Counted from the stretch's first letter, positions 54,959-64,000 are shown. The stretch is 64,000 nucleotides of DNA from Allobosea sp. (GCA_017307955.1 JAFKFV010000008.1:1-64000), one strand, 5' to 3'. The notes: a model not told the origin generated them from the sequence alone. Numbers and translations are program-made.

Positions 54959-57450
54959 TCCGCGGCGATGTCGAGCGCGTCGGGCCGGATCGGCAGGCGG
55001 ACGGTCACCTTGGTGCCGCGGCCCAATTCGGAGACGATGGAGACGCTGCCGCCATGCAGCTCGACGAAGCTGCGCACGATGGCGAGGCCGAGACCGGCGC
55101 CGCCGCGCGCCGAGCCCGAGGCGCGGCTCTCGAAGCGCTCGAAGACGGAGGCGATGAAGTCTGCCGGGATGCCCGGCCCCTCGTCAGAGACCGTGAACTC
55201 GATCATGTCGCCGGCGCGCCGCGCCGCGAGGCGGATGGTGGCGCCGGCCGGCGAGAAGCCGACGGCATTCGAGAGCAGGTTGTAGAGGATCTGGCGGATG
55301 CGCTTCTCGTCGGCGACGAAGCTGCCGAGATCGGCGGGCAGGCGCGTTTCCAGCTTCAGCCGCGATTCCCGCAGCCGGTCGCGCACGCCCTCGGTGGCGG
55401 CGGCGACGGTGTCAGCGACATTCACCTCGCCGAGATCGAGCGTGATGATGCCGGCATCGACGGTGGCGAGGTCGAGGATGTCGTTGACGATCGCAAGCAG
55501 CGAGCCGCTCGAGGAAAGGATATAGCCGGTATATTCGCGCTGCTTGTCGTTGAGCGGACCGACCGTCACGTCGGCGAGCAGCTGGGCGAAGCCGATGATG
55601 TTGGTGAGCGGCGAGCGCAGCTCATAGGACACATGCTGGATGAAGGCGTTCTTGAGCCCGTCCGCCGCTTCGAGCGCCTCGTTGCGATCGGTCAGCGCGC
55701 GCTCGACCTGCACGGTGTCGGTGACATCAACGAAGGTCACCATGGTCTGCCCGTTCGGCAGCGGCACCATCGCGTAGTCGATGACGCGCCGGTCATGGCG
55801 CTCCATGCGGCCATGGAAGCCCGAGCGACGCTCGCCGAGGCCGACGACTTCCGCGGTGAAGCGCGCCCATTCCTCGGCGCCGTCCGTCTCGGCGCTGCAG
55901 GCCCGCGCGATGTCGCCGACATGCGGCCGTCCGGCCAGCATCGCCGGATCGAGCCGCCAGATGCGCGCGAAAGCGGGGTTGTGCAGGCGGAGCCGCCCGT
56001 CCGAGCCGAACACCGCCACGCCCTCGGCGAGATTGTCGAGCGTCTCGCCCTGAACCTGGATCAGCGCGTTGTAGCGGCTTTCGAGATCGAGCCGCTCGGT
56101 GACGTTCTCGTAGATCCACGTCATGCCGCCCTGCGGATGCGGGTTGGCGATGACGCGCAGCGTCTGCCCGTCCGGCAGATGCCACCAGAACTCGCGGGCA
56201 TCGACCGACTGATAGGCGGCGAAGAGTTCCTTGCGCCAGCTCTTGAAATCGACCTGCTCGGGCAGGCGGCGGCCGGCGCGCATCCGCTCCAGCACGGCGC
56301 TCTCGTCCGGCTGCTGGTCGAGGAAGGAGGCCTCGAGGCCGAAAAGCTGGCGGAAGGCGGCGTTGTAGGAGCGCAGCCGGTGATCCGGACCGAACACGGC
56401 GACCGCCGTCGCCAGCTGGTCCAGCGTGCGGGCATGGAACTCGACGAGACGCTTCATCTGCGCCTGCAGCGCCTCGATCTCGGTCGCGTCGGTCGCGAGC
56501 CCGGCGCTGCCAGCTTCGGAGGCCACGTCGACGACGTCGAACATGCGCCGTTCGCCGGCGACGACCAGCGGCAGGCGGCGGCCGAAATCGCGCCCCTCGG
56601 CATGGGCGCGGGCGATCGCCTGGCGGCCGGCGGTATCGACGAGTTCGAGCCGGCGACGCAGCGCATCCTCGAGGCCATTCGCCTCGACGGCGCTGAGATA
56701 GGCGGCATTGGCCCATTGCAGGGCGCCATCGCGATCGCGGATCCAGCAGGGCAGCGGCGCGGCCTCGATCAGCGCGCGCATCGCGGCGACGTCGTGGCTC
56801 AGCCGGCGATGGCGCGCGTCGAGCTCGGCCAGTGCCAGACGGTCGCCGGAGAGATCGCGGAAACGGGCCACGGCGCGGCCGGCGGCGGTGCGCCCGGCTG
56901 CCTCGACGAAGCTGCCATTCGCCGTTTCGAGGGCGAGAGTGAAGGTCTCGCCGCGCCCGCGCAGCCGCTCCAGCGCGAGATCGAGGCGGCTCGCCGAGCT
57001 TCCCGTCAGCCAGGTGCCGAAGGCGAGGAAGGCCGCGCGCTCCTCGGGGGCGCCGCAGGCGCGCGGCAGCCGGCCCATCACGAGCGGCGGCTCTTCCGGG
57101 CCGCTCCAGGCGACAAGGCGCTGGTCGTCGGCATTGACGAGGGCTTCGGCGCGGTCGGCGGCGGCGCGGAGATCGGCAACGCGCAGCTGCGTCTCGGCGA
57201 GCGCCGCCTCGGCGCGGTCGCGCGCGCGGAGCAGCACCGCGATCGCCACGAGCGCGAAGATCAGCACGCCGAACACGGCGCTGAACGAGACGATGCGGTC
57301 GGGGGCGAGGAAGGCGGCCGTCAGCTCGCTGGCGACGGCGCCGCGTGCACCCGAGAGAACGAGTGCGGCGACAAGAATGACGAGCCTGGCGGCGGCCGGG
57401 CGGCGCGCGCCGGCCGGAATCCATCCCGATTTCCCGCTATGCCAAGGCAA
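54955..57450 (-). CDS. Membrane PAS-domain sensor histidine kinase
   Basis: 831 aa with a TTG start at 57450 (AAGGA site 6 nt upstream). Two N-terminal membrane helices (about 20-40 and 52-74) are followed by coiled coil and several PAS-type domains. In the last two these include AVFGPDHRLRSYNAAFRQLF and AVFGSDGRLRLHNPAFARIW. The HisKA box FIQHVSYELRSPLTNIIGFA has His606. ATPase boxes LYNLLSNAVGFSP, VSDEGPGIPADF and GGAGLGLAIVRSF are intact. There is no adjacent response regulator. It lies between ahcY and tsaE, a conserved position in this order; the signal is unknown. Confidence 0.93.
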   Translation of the reverse strand: MPWHSGKSGWIPAGARRPAAARLVILVAALVLSGARGAVASELTAAFLAPDRIVSFSAVFGVLIFALVAIAVLLRARDRAEAALAETQLRVADLRAAADRAEALVNADDQRLVAWSGPEEPPLVMGRLPRACGAPEERAAFLAFGTWLTGSSASRLDLALERLRGRGETFTLALETANGSFVEAAGRTAAGRAVARFRDLSGDRLALAELDARHRRLSHDVAAMRALIEAAPLPCWIRDRDGALQWANAAYLSAVEANGLEDALRRRLELVDTAGRQAIARAHAEGRDFGRRLPLVVAGERRMFDVVDVASEAGSAGLATDATEIEALQAQMKRLVEFHARTLDQLATAVAVFGPDHRLRSYNAAFRQLFGLEASFLDQQPDESAVLERMRAGRRLPEQVDFKSWRKELFAAYQSVDAREFWWHLPDGQTLRVIANPHPQGGMTWIYENVTERLDLESRYNALIQVQGETLDNLAEGVAVFGSDGRLRLHNPAFARIWRLDPAMLAGRPHVGDIARACSAETDGAEEWARFTAEVVGLGERRSGFHGRMERHDRRVIDYAMVPLPNGQTMVTFVDVTDTVQVERALTDRNEALEAADGLKNAFIQHVSYELRSPLTNIIGFAQLLADVTVGPLNDKQREYTGYILSSSGSLLAIVNDILDLATVDAGIITLDLGEVNVADTVAAATEGVRDRLRESRLKLETRLPADLGSFVADEKRIRQILYNLLSNAVGFSPAGATIRLAARRAGDMIEFTVSDEGPGIPADFIASVFERFESRASGSARGGAGLGLAIVRSFVELHGGSVSIVSELGRGTKVTVRLPIRPDALDIAAE

Positions 57451-57586
57451 AGACAGGTCCTTCCGCCAAGACGTGTTACCTGGGACGACCCGCCGCGACG
57501 CCTGACGCTACCCACCGGCGATGCGCTCGAATCACCCTAATGTAGCGGTTCGGGGAATCCTGAGGGAAGCCGCAGGCGACGAGAAA

Positions 57587-57617
57587 AGGGCCATGCGGTG
57601 CAACACCGCATGGCCCT
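57587..57617 (-). terminator. Rho-independent terminator of ahcY
   Basis: A perfect 14-bp stem (57587-57600 with 57604-57617) around a 3-nt loop; on the minus strand TTTTCTC follows. It lies about 60 nt downstream of the ahcY stop codon. Confidence 0.85.
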
Positions 57618-57678
57618 GGACTGTCGCGCGGTCATGGTTAACCGGCGGTTAAGCGGCGCGGGGCGCCGCCCGCTCGCA

Positions 57679-59082
57679 TCAGTAGCGGTAATGCTCCGGC
57701 TTGAACGGGCCGGTCTCCGAGACGCCGATATAGGCCGACTGCTTGTCGTTGAGCTTGGTCAGCTTGACGCCGATCTTGGCGAGGTGCAGCGCCGCGACCT
57801 TCTCGTCGAGGAATTTCGGCAGCGTGTAGACCTTCTTCTCGTAGACGCCGGGCTTGGTGAAGAGCTCGATCTGCGCCAGCGTCTGGTTGGTGAAGGAGGC
57901 CGACATCACGAAGCTCGGATGGCCCATGGCATTGCCGAGATTGACCAGACGGCCCTCGGAGAGAAGGATCACGCGCTTGCCGTCGGGGAACTCGATCTCG
58001 TCGACCTGCGGCTTGACCTTGTGCCACTTGTAGTTGCGCAGCGAGGAGACCTGAATCTCGCTGTCGAAATGGCCGATATTGCAGACGATGGCGCGATCCT
58101 TCATGGCGCGCACATGGTCGATCGTGATGACGTCGACATTGCCGGTCGCGGTGACGAAGATGTCGGCCTTGGGCGCCGCCTCTTCCATGGTCACGACCTC
58201 ATAGCCCTCCATCGCCGCCTGCAGGGCGCAGATCGGATCGACTTCCGACACCATCACGCGGCAGCCGGCCTGGCGCAGCGAGGCGGCCGAGCCCTTGCCG
58301 ACATCGCCGAAGCCGGCGACCATCGCGACCTTGCCGGCCATCATGACGTCGGTGCCGCGGCGGATGCCGTCGACCAGCGACTCGCGGCAGCCATAGAGAT
58401 TGTCGAATTTCGACTTCGTCACCGAGTCGTTCACATTGATGGCCGGGAAGAGCAGCGTGCCCTTCTTCTGCATCTCGTAGAGCCGGTGCACGCCCGTCGT
58501 CGTCTCCTCGGTCACGCCGCGGATCGACTCGGCAAGCTTCGTGTACCAGCCGGGCTTGTGCTTCAGGCGGCGCTTGATGGCCGCGAAGAAGACCTCTTCC
58601 TCCTCGTTGCCGGGCGTGTCGAGGAAGGCGGTGTCGCCCCGCTCGGCGCGGAGGCCGAGATGGACCAGCGCCGTCGCGTCGCCGCCGTCGTCGAGAATCA
58701 TGTTGGGAACGCCGCCATCCGCCCATTCGAAGATGCGGTGGGTGTATTCCCAGTAGTCCTCGAGGCTCTCGCCCTTGATGGCGAAGACCGGGGTGCCGCC
58801 ATCGGCAATCGCCGCCGCGGCGTGGTCCTGGGTCGAATAGATGTTGCACGAGGCCCAGCGGACATCGGCGCCGAGCGCCTTCAGCGTCTCGATCAGCACG
58901 CCGGTCTGGATCGTCATGTGCAGCGAGCCGGCGATGCGCGCGCCCTTCAGCGGCTGCGACGGGCCGTATTCGGCCCGAAGGCTCATCAGCCCCGGCATCT
59001 CGACCTCGGCGATGTCGAGCTCGCGGCGGCCCCAATCGGCGAGACCGATATCCTTGATCGCGTAATCGTGCTGTTCGGCCAT
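57679..59082 (-). CDS. ahcY: Adenosylhomocysteinase (S-adenosylhomocysteine hydrolase)
   Basis: 467 aa from the ATG at 59082; GGAG lies 6 nt before it, whereas the ATG at 59088 has no spacing. The NAD-binding [35 protein letters not shown] and the C-terminal KPEHYRY are diagnostic. It splits SAH into adenosine and homocysteine, removing the inhibitor of methyltransferases. It includes the roughly 40-residue insert usual in proteobacterial forms. A palindrome like the SahR operator lies 65-80 bp upstream. Confidence 0.98.
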   Translation of the reverse strand: MAEQHDYAIKDIGLADWGRRELDIAEVEMPGLMSLRAEYGPSQPLKGARIAGSLHMTIQTGVLIETLKALGADVRWASCNIYSTQDHAAAAIADGGTPVFAIKGESLEDYWEYTHRIFEWADGGVPNMILDDGGDATALVHLGLRAERGDTAFLDTPGNEEEEVFFAAIKRRLKHKPGWYTKLAESIRGVTEETTTGVHRLYEMQKKGTLLFPAINVNDSVTKSKFDNLYGCRESLVDGIRRGTDVMMAGKVAMVAGFGDVGKGSAASLRQAGCRVMVSEVDPICALQAAMEGYEVVTMEEAAPKADIFVTATGNVDVITIDHVRAMKDRAIVCNIGHFDSEIQVSSLRNYKWHKVKPQVDEIEFPDGKRVILLSEGRLVNLGNAMGHPSFVMSASFTNQTLAQIELFTKPGVYEKKVYTLPKFLDEKVAALHLAKIGVKLTKLNDKQSAYIGVSETGPFKPEHYRY

Positions 59083-59146
59083 GGCCATCTCCAATGATCG
59101 TCGTGGCGCGCTTATAGCCGAGACGCCGCCTCCCGGCAATCAGGAT

Positions 59147-59162
59147 ATAAAGATGTCTTTAT
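59147..59162. promoter_or_regulatory. Candidate SahR-type operator upstream of ahcY
   Basis: ATAAAGATGTCTTTAT has perfect 7-bp arms and a 2-bp spacer. The sequence closely matches the ATAAAGA-TCTTTAT type sites known for the SAH-responsive ArsR-family regulator SahR of proteobacterial methionine-cycle genes. It lies 65 bp upstream of the ahcY ATG. No sahR gene is in the window. Confidence 0.6.
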
Positions 59163-59193
59163 GTGATGGCAGCAGCGGCAAGTCCCCGATCTT

Positions 59194-59217
59194 CCCTTGT
59201 CCCGCTGGGAGAAAGGG
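59194..59217. repeat. Dispersed palindromic repeat, copy 2
   Basis: 24 nt starting CCCTTGTCCC and ending GAGAAAGGG. Its reverse complement nearly matches 12130-12152. It lies between the HPr gene end and the ahcY leader. Confidence 0.5.
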
Positions 59218-59225
59218 AGGGCAGC

Positions 59226-59516
59226 CTACTCCTCCTCGCCGAACCGGTTGGCGACGAGGGCGGCGATGGCTTCAATCGCCTGTTCGGCGTCGGGGCCTTC
59301 GGCGGTGACGCGGATGGAGGAGCCGATGCCGGCGGCCAGCATCATCAGGCCCATGATCGAGGTGCCGCCGACCGTGTTCTGGTCCTTGGAGACCGTGATC
59401 GTCGCCTCGAAGCTGTCGGCAAGCTGCACGAATTTCGCCGAGGCGCGGGCATGCAGGCCGCGGCGGTTCACGATCGCCAGATCGCGGCAATAGTCTGCTT
59501 TGGTGTCGCTCCCCAT
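59226..59516 (-). CDS. HPr phosphocarrier protein
   Basis: 96 aa from the ATG at 59516. The phosphorylated His22 is in NRRGLHARASAKFV. The regulatory-serine site of HprK is Ser53 in GGTSIMGLMMLAAG. The length and sequence fit the regulatory (NPr-like) HPr of alphaproteobacteria. It passes phosphate to the EIIA encoded 25 nt upstream. No enzyme I or sugar-specific EIIBC is here, so the role is regulatory rather than sugar uptake. Confidence 0.95.
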   Translation of the reverse strand: MGSDTKADYCRDLAIVNRRGLHARASAKFVQLADSFEATITVSKDQNTVGGTSIMGLMMLAAGIGSSIRVTAEGPDAEQAIEAIAALVANRFGEEE

Positions 59517-59541
59517 CGTCTCCCCCGCCGAGCTGCCGCTG

Positions 59542-59943
59542 TTATTGACCCGCCAGAACCTGGCTCGCGACATTGATATATTTGCGGCCGGCCTCCTGCG
59601 CACCCTGTACGGCCATGGCGAGCGGTTTCTCGACGCGCACGCTCGCGAGCTTGACCAGCATGGGCAGGTTGACGCCGGCGATCACCTCGATCCGGCCGGC
59701 CTCCATGACCGAGATGGCGAGATTGGACGGGGTGCCGCCGAACATGTCGGTGAGCAGGATCACGCCCGAGCCGTCGTCGACGCTCTTCACGGCATCGACG
59801 ATGTCCTGTCGGCGGCGTTCCATATCGTCCTCGGGGCCGATCGCGATCGTCTCGATCTGGCTCTGGCGCCCGACGACATGTTCGAGAGCGGCGCGGAACT
59901 CAATGGCGAGTTGGCCGTGGGTGACGAGGACGAGCCCGATCAT
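59542..59943 (-). CDS. PTS EIIA component, mannose/fructose type
   Basis: 133 aa. IGLVLVTHGQLAIEF contains the active His9. VILLTDMFGGTPSNLAIS is the EIIA-Man signature, and VIAGVNLPMLVKLASV follows. There are no EIIB, EIIC or EIID genes. In Hyphomicrobiales this orphan EIIA lies with hprK, HPr and ChvGI and acts in signalling on carbon/nitrogen state. Start at 59943. Confidence 0.94.
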   Translation of the reverse strand: MIGLVLVTHGQLAIEFRAALEHVVGRQSQIETIAIGPEDDMERRRQDIVDAVKSVDDGSGVILLTDMFGGTPSNLAISVMEAGRIEVIAGVNLPMLVKLASVRVEKPLAMAVQGAQEAGRKYINVASQVLAGQ

Positions 59944-60110
59944 GCCCTTGGTTACCTGTTGTTCTTGTTGCCCGGCCCGCGCCCGGCCAGCCGCCTTCCC
60001 CGTGGGTTGCCGATGAACCGAGCCTTCGGCAGCCCCTTCGAGAGCGGCCCCGCATCTTGACCGAACGATTCCGCAACGCAAGAAAAAAGCAAACGGCTCA
60101 TTGCCGCAGT

Positions 60111-60575
60111 TCATCCATCGTTAACCGTGCGGCAGCCGGCGAGGAGCACGGCGCGGACGCGCGTTGCGCCGTCGAAATGGCCGATCGGCAGCATCAGCCG
60201 CGGGATTTCGACGCCGAGAAGCTGGGCGCGATCCTCCGAACGGTCCGGCATGCGCGGCACGGAACCCGCCTCTTCGAGATCGACCACCAGCCCGATTTCC
60301 TGCGCTGCAACATGGGGAAGCCGCACGATGCCATATCCGCGAATCTCGACGAGACCCGCCAACGCCTGCGGTGGCGAAGCGACGAGACGGCCATTGCCGA
60401 TGCCAAGCACCGTCCGGTCGTCGGCGACGAGGCGGTTGCGGGCGCTGTCGGCGAGGATGAGGGCGAGGACGAGCGCGGACTTGCCGCTGCCCGACGGGCC
60501 GCGCACGAGAACGCCGGTCCCGTCGACGAAGGCGGCGCTGGCATGGATGGTGTCCGGCGCGAGGCCGGCGCTCAC
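60111..60575 (-). CDS. hprK: HPr kinase/phosphorylase, short alphaproteobacterial form
   Basis: 154 aa with a GTG start overlapping the chvG stop by 4 nt. It consists of the catalytic domain only: P-loop GPSGSGKS (26-33), LVADDRTVLGI with the conserved Asp pair, and the signature segment LAGLVEIRGYGIVRLPH. The N-terminal domain of Firmicutes enzymes is absent, as usual in this class. It phosphorylates the serine of HPr. Coupling to chvG suggests envelope or acid signals and PTS state are integrated. Confidence 0.94.
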   Translation of the reverse strand: MSAGLAPDTIHASAAFVDGTGVLVRGPSGSGKSALVLALILADSARNRLVADDRTVLGIGNGRLVASPPQALAGLVEIRGYGIVRLPHVAAQEIGLVVDLEEAGSVPRMPDRSEDRAQLLGVEIPRLMLPIGHFDGATRVRAVLLAGCRTVNDG

Positions 60576-62359
60576 GCCGCCGCTCCCGGCAGGCGCACGG
60601 TGAAGCGGGCGCCGAGCACGACCGGCGCGTCGTCCTTCGCGGCGCGCGGCTTCAGCCGGTTCTCCGCCCAGATGCGGCCGCGATGCGCCTCGACGATCTG
60701 CCGCGAGATCGACAGCCCGAGGCCGGAATTCTGGCCGAAGGCCTCCTGCTCGGGGCGATCGGTATAGAAGCGCTCGAAGATGCGCTCCACCTGCTCGGCC
60801 CGGATGCCGGGGCCATCGTCCTCGACGACGATATCGACGGCGGCGCCGTTGCGGCGGAGCAGCACCCGCACGCCGCCATCCTTCGGCGTGAAGGAGCGGG
60901 CATTGTCGATGAGATTGGTGAAGACCTGGCCGAGCCGGCTGTCATGGCCGAGCACGACATAGGCGTCGTCCTGGTCGCTCTTCGCGACATCGAGCGTGAT
61001 CTGCGGCCCGTCCGGCGCCGCGATCTCGCGCTGCACCTCGACGACCGCCTCGAGGATGCGGGCGACGTCGATCGGCACCGCGTCCTGGCGCGCCATTTCG
61101 GCATCGAGGCGCGAGGCGTCGGAAATGTCGCTGATCAGGCGGTCGAGACGGCGCACGTCGTGCTGGATGATCTCGGTGAGCCGCGCCTTGGAGGCCGGCG
61201 TCTTGGCGAGCGGCAGCGTCTCCACCGCGCTCCGGAGCGAGGTCAGCGGGTTCTTCAGCTCGTGGCTGACATCGGCGGCGAAGCTCTCGATCGCCTCGAT
61301 GCGGTTATAGAGCGAAGCGGTCATCTCGCGCAGCGCCTGCGAGAGATGGCCGATCTCGTCGCGACGGGCCGAGAAATCGGGGATCTGCGGCCGCGAGGTG
61401 ACGCCGCGCCGGACGCGGTCCGCCGCATCGGCGAGCCGGCGAAGGGGCGCGGCGATGGTGCCGGCGAGCAGGATCGACAGCACGACGACGACGCCGGCCG
61501 AGACGAGGAAGACGCGCACGATCGCCATGCGCTCGGCATGCACGATCTGGTCGATGTCGCCGCCCTGCGTCGACAAAAGCAGCACGCCGAGCACCGATCG
61601 GTAGCGCTGGATCGGCACCGCGACCGAGACGATGAGCTCGCCGCGCTCGGTGATGCGGACGATCGAGGACGGGCTCCCCTCCAGCGCCGTCGCGACCTCC
61701 GGATAGCCACGGCCGTTGAGGCCGCCGAGCTCGTGATAGATCGGCAGGTCGTCGCGCTGCAGATGCACCTTCACCCATTCCCAGATGCGGTCGAACAGCG
61801 CCGGCTCCTCGTCGGATTCGGCCGGCAGGTCGAAGCGCAGGATCTGGCCGCGCGAATAGAGATGGCGCGAATCGAGCACCGGGATGCCGTCGCGGTCATA
61901 GATGCGGGCGCGGGTGCGGGTCGGCGAGATCAGGCGGCGGAGGACCGGCGCGACCCGCTCGGGATTGATCGGGAAGTCGAGTCCCTCGATGGCGTTGGCG
62001 CCGGGCGTCATGCTCTCGCCGGCCTGCAACTCCAGCAGCTTGTCCGGATCGATGGTGATGTTGTTGGTCTCGACCGTCGCCGAGGCGGCGATCGCGCCGG
62101 CGATGATCTCGCCCTGCGTCAGGAGGCTCTCCAGCCGCGCGTCGATGAGGCCGGCGCGGAACTGGTTCAGATAGAGGATGCCGGAGACGAGGACGATCAG
62201 CGCCGCGAGGTTGAGGATGACGATGCGGCGCGTCAGGCTGGAGAAGGCATGCAGGCCGATCGAGCGCAGGAAGCGCGTCGCGAGCCGGCGCAGATGGCGG
62301 ATGCGCACCCGCCGCGCCGCCCGGCGCGCCGGCGTCCCTTCCTCGATGCTGACGGTCAT
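60572..62359 (-). CDS. chvG: Two-component sensor histidine kinase ChvG
   Basis: 595 aa. Two membrane helices (about 45-65 and 275-300) bracket a periplasmic sensor of about 210 residues. HAMP (IAAPLRRLADAADRVRRG) precedes the HisKA box AADVSHELKNPLTSLRSAVE, with His366. QVFTNLIDNARSF, VEDDGPGIRAEQ and GLGLSISRQIVE are the ATPase boxes. It is the ortholog of ExoS/BvrS, responding to acid and envelope state through ChvI. The gene is 31 nt after chvI. Confidence 0.95.
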   Translation of the reverse strand: MTVSIEEGTPARRAARRVRIRHLRRLATRFLRSIGLHAFSSLTRRIVILNLAALIVLVSGILYLNQFRAGLIDARLESLLTQGEIIAGAIAASATVETNNITIDPDKLLELQAGESMTPGANAIEGLDFPINPERVAPVLRRLISPTRTRARIYDRDGIPVLDSRHLYSRGQILRFDLPAESDEEPALFDRIWEWVKVHLQRDDLPIYHELGGLNGRGYPEVATALEGSPSSIVRITERGELIVSVAVPIQRYRSVLGVLLLSTQGGDIDQIVHAERMAIVRVFLVSAGVVVVLSILLAGTIAAPLRRLADAADRVRRGVTSRPQIPDFSARRDEIGHLSQALREMTASLYNRIEAIESFAADVSHELKNPLTSLRSAVETLPLAKTPASKARLTEIIQHDVRRLDRLISDISDASRLDAEMARQDAVPIDVARILEAVVEVQREIAAPDGPQITLDVAKSDQDDAYVVLGHDSRLGQVFTNLIDNARSFTPKDGGVRVLLRRNGAAVDIVVEDDGPGIRAEQVERIFERFYTDRPEQEAFGQNSGLGLSISRQIVEAHRGRIWAENRLKPRAAKDDAPVVLGARFTVRLPGAAA

Positions 62360-62390
62360 TCTCCCGTCCGAACCTGCGCGGCGCGCCGCG

Positions 62391-63095
62391 TCAGGCCTCC
62401 TTGAACCGGTAGCCGACGCCGTAGAGCGTCTCGATCATGTCGAAGTCGTCGTCGACCTGCTTGAACTTCTTGCGCAGCCGCTTGATGTGGCTGTCGATGG
62501 TCCGGTCGTCGACATAGACCTGGTCGTCATAGGCGGCGTCCATCAGGGCGTTGCGGCTCTTCACGACGCCCGGGCGCTGCGCCAGCGCATAGAGGATCAG
62601 GAATTCGGTGACCGTCAGCGTCACCGGCTGGCCGTTCCAGGTGCAGGTGTGGCGCTCCTGGTCCATCGACAGCGCGCCGCGATCGAGATTGCGCTGCTGA
62701 TCCGGCACCTTGGCGTTCGGCGCGCCCTCGCGCGGCTGGAAGCGGCGGAGGACCGCCTTCACCCGCTCGACGAGGAGGCGCTGGGAGAACGGCTTCTTGA
62801 TGAAGTCGTCGGCGCCCATCTTCAGGCCGAACAGTTCGTCGATCTCGTCGTCCTTCGAGGTCAGGAAGATGACGGGCAGGTCGGTGCGCTGGCGCAGGCG
62901 CCGCAGCAGTTCCATTCCGTCCATGCGCGGCATCTTGATGTCGAGGATCGCCAGATCCGGCTGCGACTGCTGGAACCCGTCGAGCGCCGAGGCGCCGTCG
63001 GTATAGGTCTGCACCCGGTAGCCTTCCGATTCGAGCGCAATCGACACGGAGGCGAGGATGTTGCGATCGTCATCGACGAGAGCAATCGTCGGCAT
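62391..63095 (-). CDS. chvI: Response regulator ChvI
   Basis: 234 aa of the OmpR/PhoB type. Receiver (1-120): acidic pocket VDDDR, phospho-Asp52 in [12 protein letters not shown], Thr/Ser in FLTSKDD and Lys in DFIKKPFS. The winged-helix DNA-binding domain (about 140-232) contains [19 protein letters not shown] and [16 protein letters not shown]. It is the partner of ChvG and regulates envelope, exopolysaccharide and acid-adaptation genes. In many relatives pckA is the divergent neighbour; here a HugZ-like gene is. Confidence 0.96.
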   Translation of the reverse strand: MPTIALVDDDRNILASVSIALESEGYRVQTYTDGASALDGFQQSQPDLAILDIKMPRMDGMELLRRLRQRTDLPVIFLTSKDDEIDELFGLKMGADDFIKKPFSQRLLVERVKAVLRRFQPREGAPNAKVPDQQRNLDRGALSMDQERHTCTWNGQPVTLTVTEFLILYALAQRPGVVKSRNALMDAAYDDQVYVDDRTIDSHIKRLRKKFKQVDDDFDMIETLYGVGYRFKEA

Positions 63096-63335
63096 AGGCG
63101 GGCTATCTCCCGAAGGTTGGCTTCCCGGCGCCGGCTTCGACTGTTGCCAGTCGATGCCTTGACCCGCGAAAGCGGCGACCCGCGTGTTAAGGTCGCAGGA
63201 ATACGCGGAAAATATGGCGGCGAGCTTATCCCCTTTGCGGCCCGGACGCCATCGGGGGCTGGACAGTCGCCGCCTAAAACATGACTATTGCGCTCCGCTT
63301 TAGTTCCATGACCGCTGTTTCTGGAGAGACCGACA

Positions 63336-64000
63336 ATGCCAGCCGATGCCGCGACCGACACGCCCGCCGCCGCTTCCTTCGAGCCCGTCGCGGCGGCCCG
63401 CGCGGTGATCGCCTCGGTCCGGACGGCAAGCCTCGCCACGCTGGCGGCCGACGGCGCGCCATTCGCCAGCCTCGTCAGCGTTGCGACCCTCCCCGACCTC
63501 TCGCCGGTGCTCTGGCTTTCCGATCTCGCTTTGCACAGCCGCAATCTGGCGGGCGACTCCCGCGCCTCTCTGCTCTTCGTCGCACCTGGCGGTGAGGGTG
63601 GCGATCCGCTGGCCGGCGCCCGTGTCACGCTGTCGGGCCGGATCGAGAAGACCGACGACGCGGCTGCGGAGCGGCGCTTCGAGGCGCTGCATGGCGCGCG
63701 GGGCCGGCCGCCCTTCGCCGATTTCAAGGCCTACCGGATGGAGGTCGCCTCGGCCCATCTCGTCGCCGGCTTCGGCCGCATCGTGACGCTCGGGCCGGAG
63801 CTGCTCGTCGATCTTTCCGGTGCGGACGGTCTCGTCGCCGGCGAGGCGATGGTCGTCGAGCACATGAATGACGACCACGCGGAAGCGATCGGTCTCTACG
63901 CGACGGTCCTGCTCGGGCTGCCGGCGTCTGACTGGCGGATGACGGGCTGCGATCCCGAAGGTGTCGACCTCGTCTCCGAACTCGGCCGGGCGCGCCTCCC
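63336..64000 (+). CDS. HugZ-like heme-utilization / pyridoxamine-oxidase-fold protein, 3-prime truncated by window
   Basis: The ATG at 63336 has GGAGAG 8 nt upstream; at least 221 codons are visible and the frame is open at the edge. The N-terminal split-barrel flavin/heme domain contains VIASVRTASLATLAADGAPF, the segment ALHSRNLAGDSRASLLF, and RVTLSGRIEK. The start of a C-terminal DUF2470 domain is seen in VVEHMNDDHAEAIGLYA. Relatives (HugZ, HutZ) bind or degrade heme; others have unknown roles. It is divergent from chvI, with a 240-bp intergenic region. Confidence 0.85.
   Translation, partial: MPADAATDTPAAASFEPVAAARAVIASVRTASLATLAADGAPFASLVSVATLPDLSPVLWLSDLALHSRNLAGDSRASLLFVAPGGEGGDPLAGARVTLSGRIEKTDDAAAERRFEALHGARGRPPFADFKAYRMEVASAHLVAGFGRIVTLGPELLVDLSGADGLVAGEAMVVEHMNDDHAEAIGLYATVLLGLPASDWRMTGCDPEGVDLVSELGRARL

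Noticed and set aside
55054..57540. 828-codon open frame on the plus strand
   Set aside because: Antisense shadow of the PAS sensor kinase; no recognisable domains and skewed composition.
59083..59146. SAM or SAH riboswitch in the ahcY leader
   Set aside because: The leader is short and I find no set of paired elements like known SAM/SAH riboswitches; the protein-operator palindrome explains the region better.

Overview
The window is high-GC DNA from an alphaproteobacterium of the order Hyphomicrobiales (Rhizobiales). Three conserved neighbourhoods of that group show this: an FYDLN acidic protein, aroA, cmk, rpsA, sppA, ihfB, trpF-trpB-trpA-accD-folC series; an ahcY, PAS kinase, tsaE-kinase, uridylyltransferase, addB-addA, trxA series; and a ChvI/ChvG, hprK, EIIA, HPr series. 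A Kaistia-like genus is possible, but I cannot fix it from sequence alone. I see no phage, insertion sequence, CRISPR array or rRNA. There is one tRNA, tRNA-Ala(GGC).

Region 1 (1-12000, all minus strand) is an accessory carbohydrate locus. Reading from the right it holds a GntR/FCD regulator, a GH38-like hydrolase, an ABC substrate-binding protein, two permeases, a glucarate-dehydratase-like enolase, a second GH38-like hydrolase, a second GntR/FCD regulator, and the first 50 codons of another enolase-superfamily enzyme cut by the window edge. The layout suggests uptake of a glycoside, hydrolysis by two alpha-mannosidase-like enzymes and dehydration of sugar acids. The substrate is not known. 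No ATPase subunit is encoded. Several hairpins and a 129-bp inverted-repeat element lie between the genes.

Region 2 (12291-18810) has a luciferase-like monooxygenase convergent with a second sugar ABC cassette (LacI, binding protein, two permeases, Gfo/Idh/MocA dehydrogenase). The LacI gene carries a well-formed promoter bracketed by two palindromic operators. A periplasmic PQQ aldose dehydrogenase diverges from it.

Region 3 (20000-32800) is mixed: an OhrR-like MarR regulator with msrB, a NUDIX hydrolase, an RND efflux pair, a glutamine amidotransferase, a TerB-like protein behind an attenuator-like terminator, a cold-shock cluster (DEAD helicase, CspA, long IF-1), a DMT exporter, small membrane proteins, a methyltransferase and a small Tat-exported protein.

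Region 4 (32870-46100) is core genome. Its most unusual feature is the protein at the aroA position. It keeps the EPSP-synthase fold signature and an intact frame but has lost nearly all catalytic and substrate-binding residues. AccD has none of the four zinc-finger cysteines.

Region 5 (45751-64000) holds thioredoxin, AddAB recombinational repair, a cell-wall recycling pair (TsaE-AmgK fusion with MurU-like uridylyltransferase), a PAS sensor kinase, AhcY behind a SahR-like palindrome, the incomplete regulatory PTS (HPr, EIIA, HprK) joined to the ChvG/ChvI two-component system, and a truncated HugZ-like gene at the right edge.
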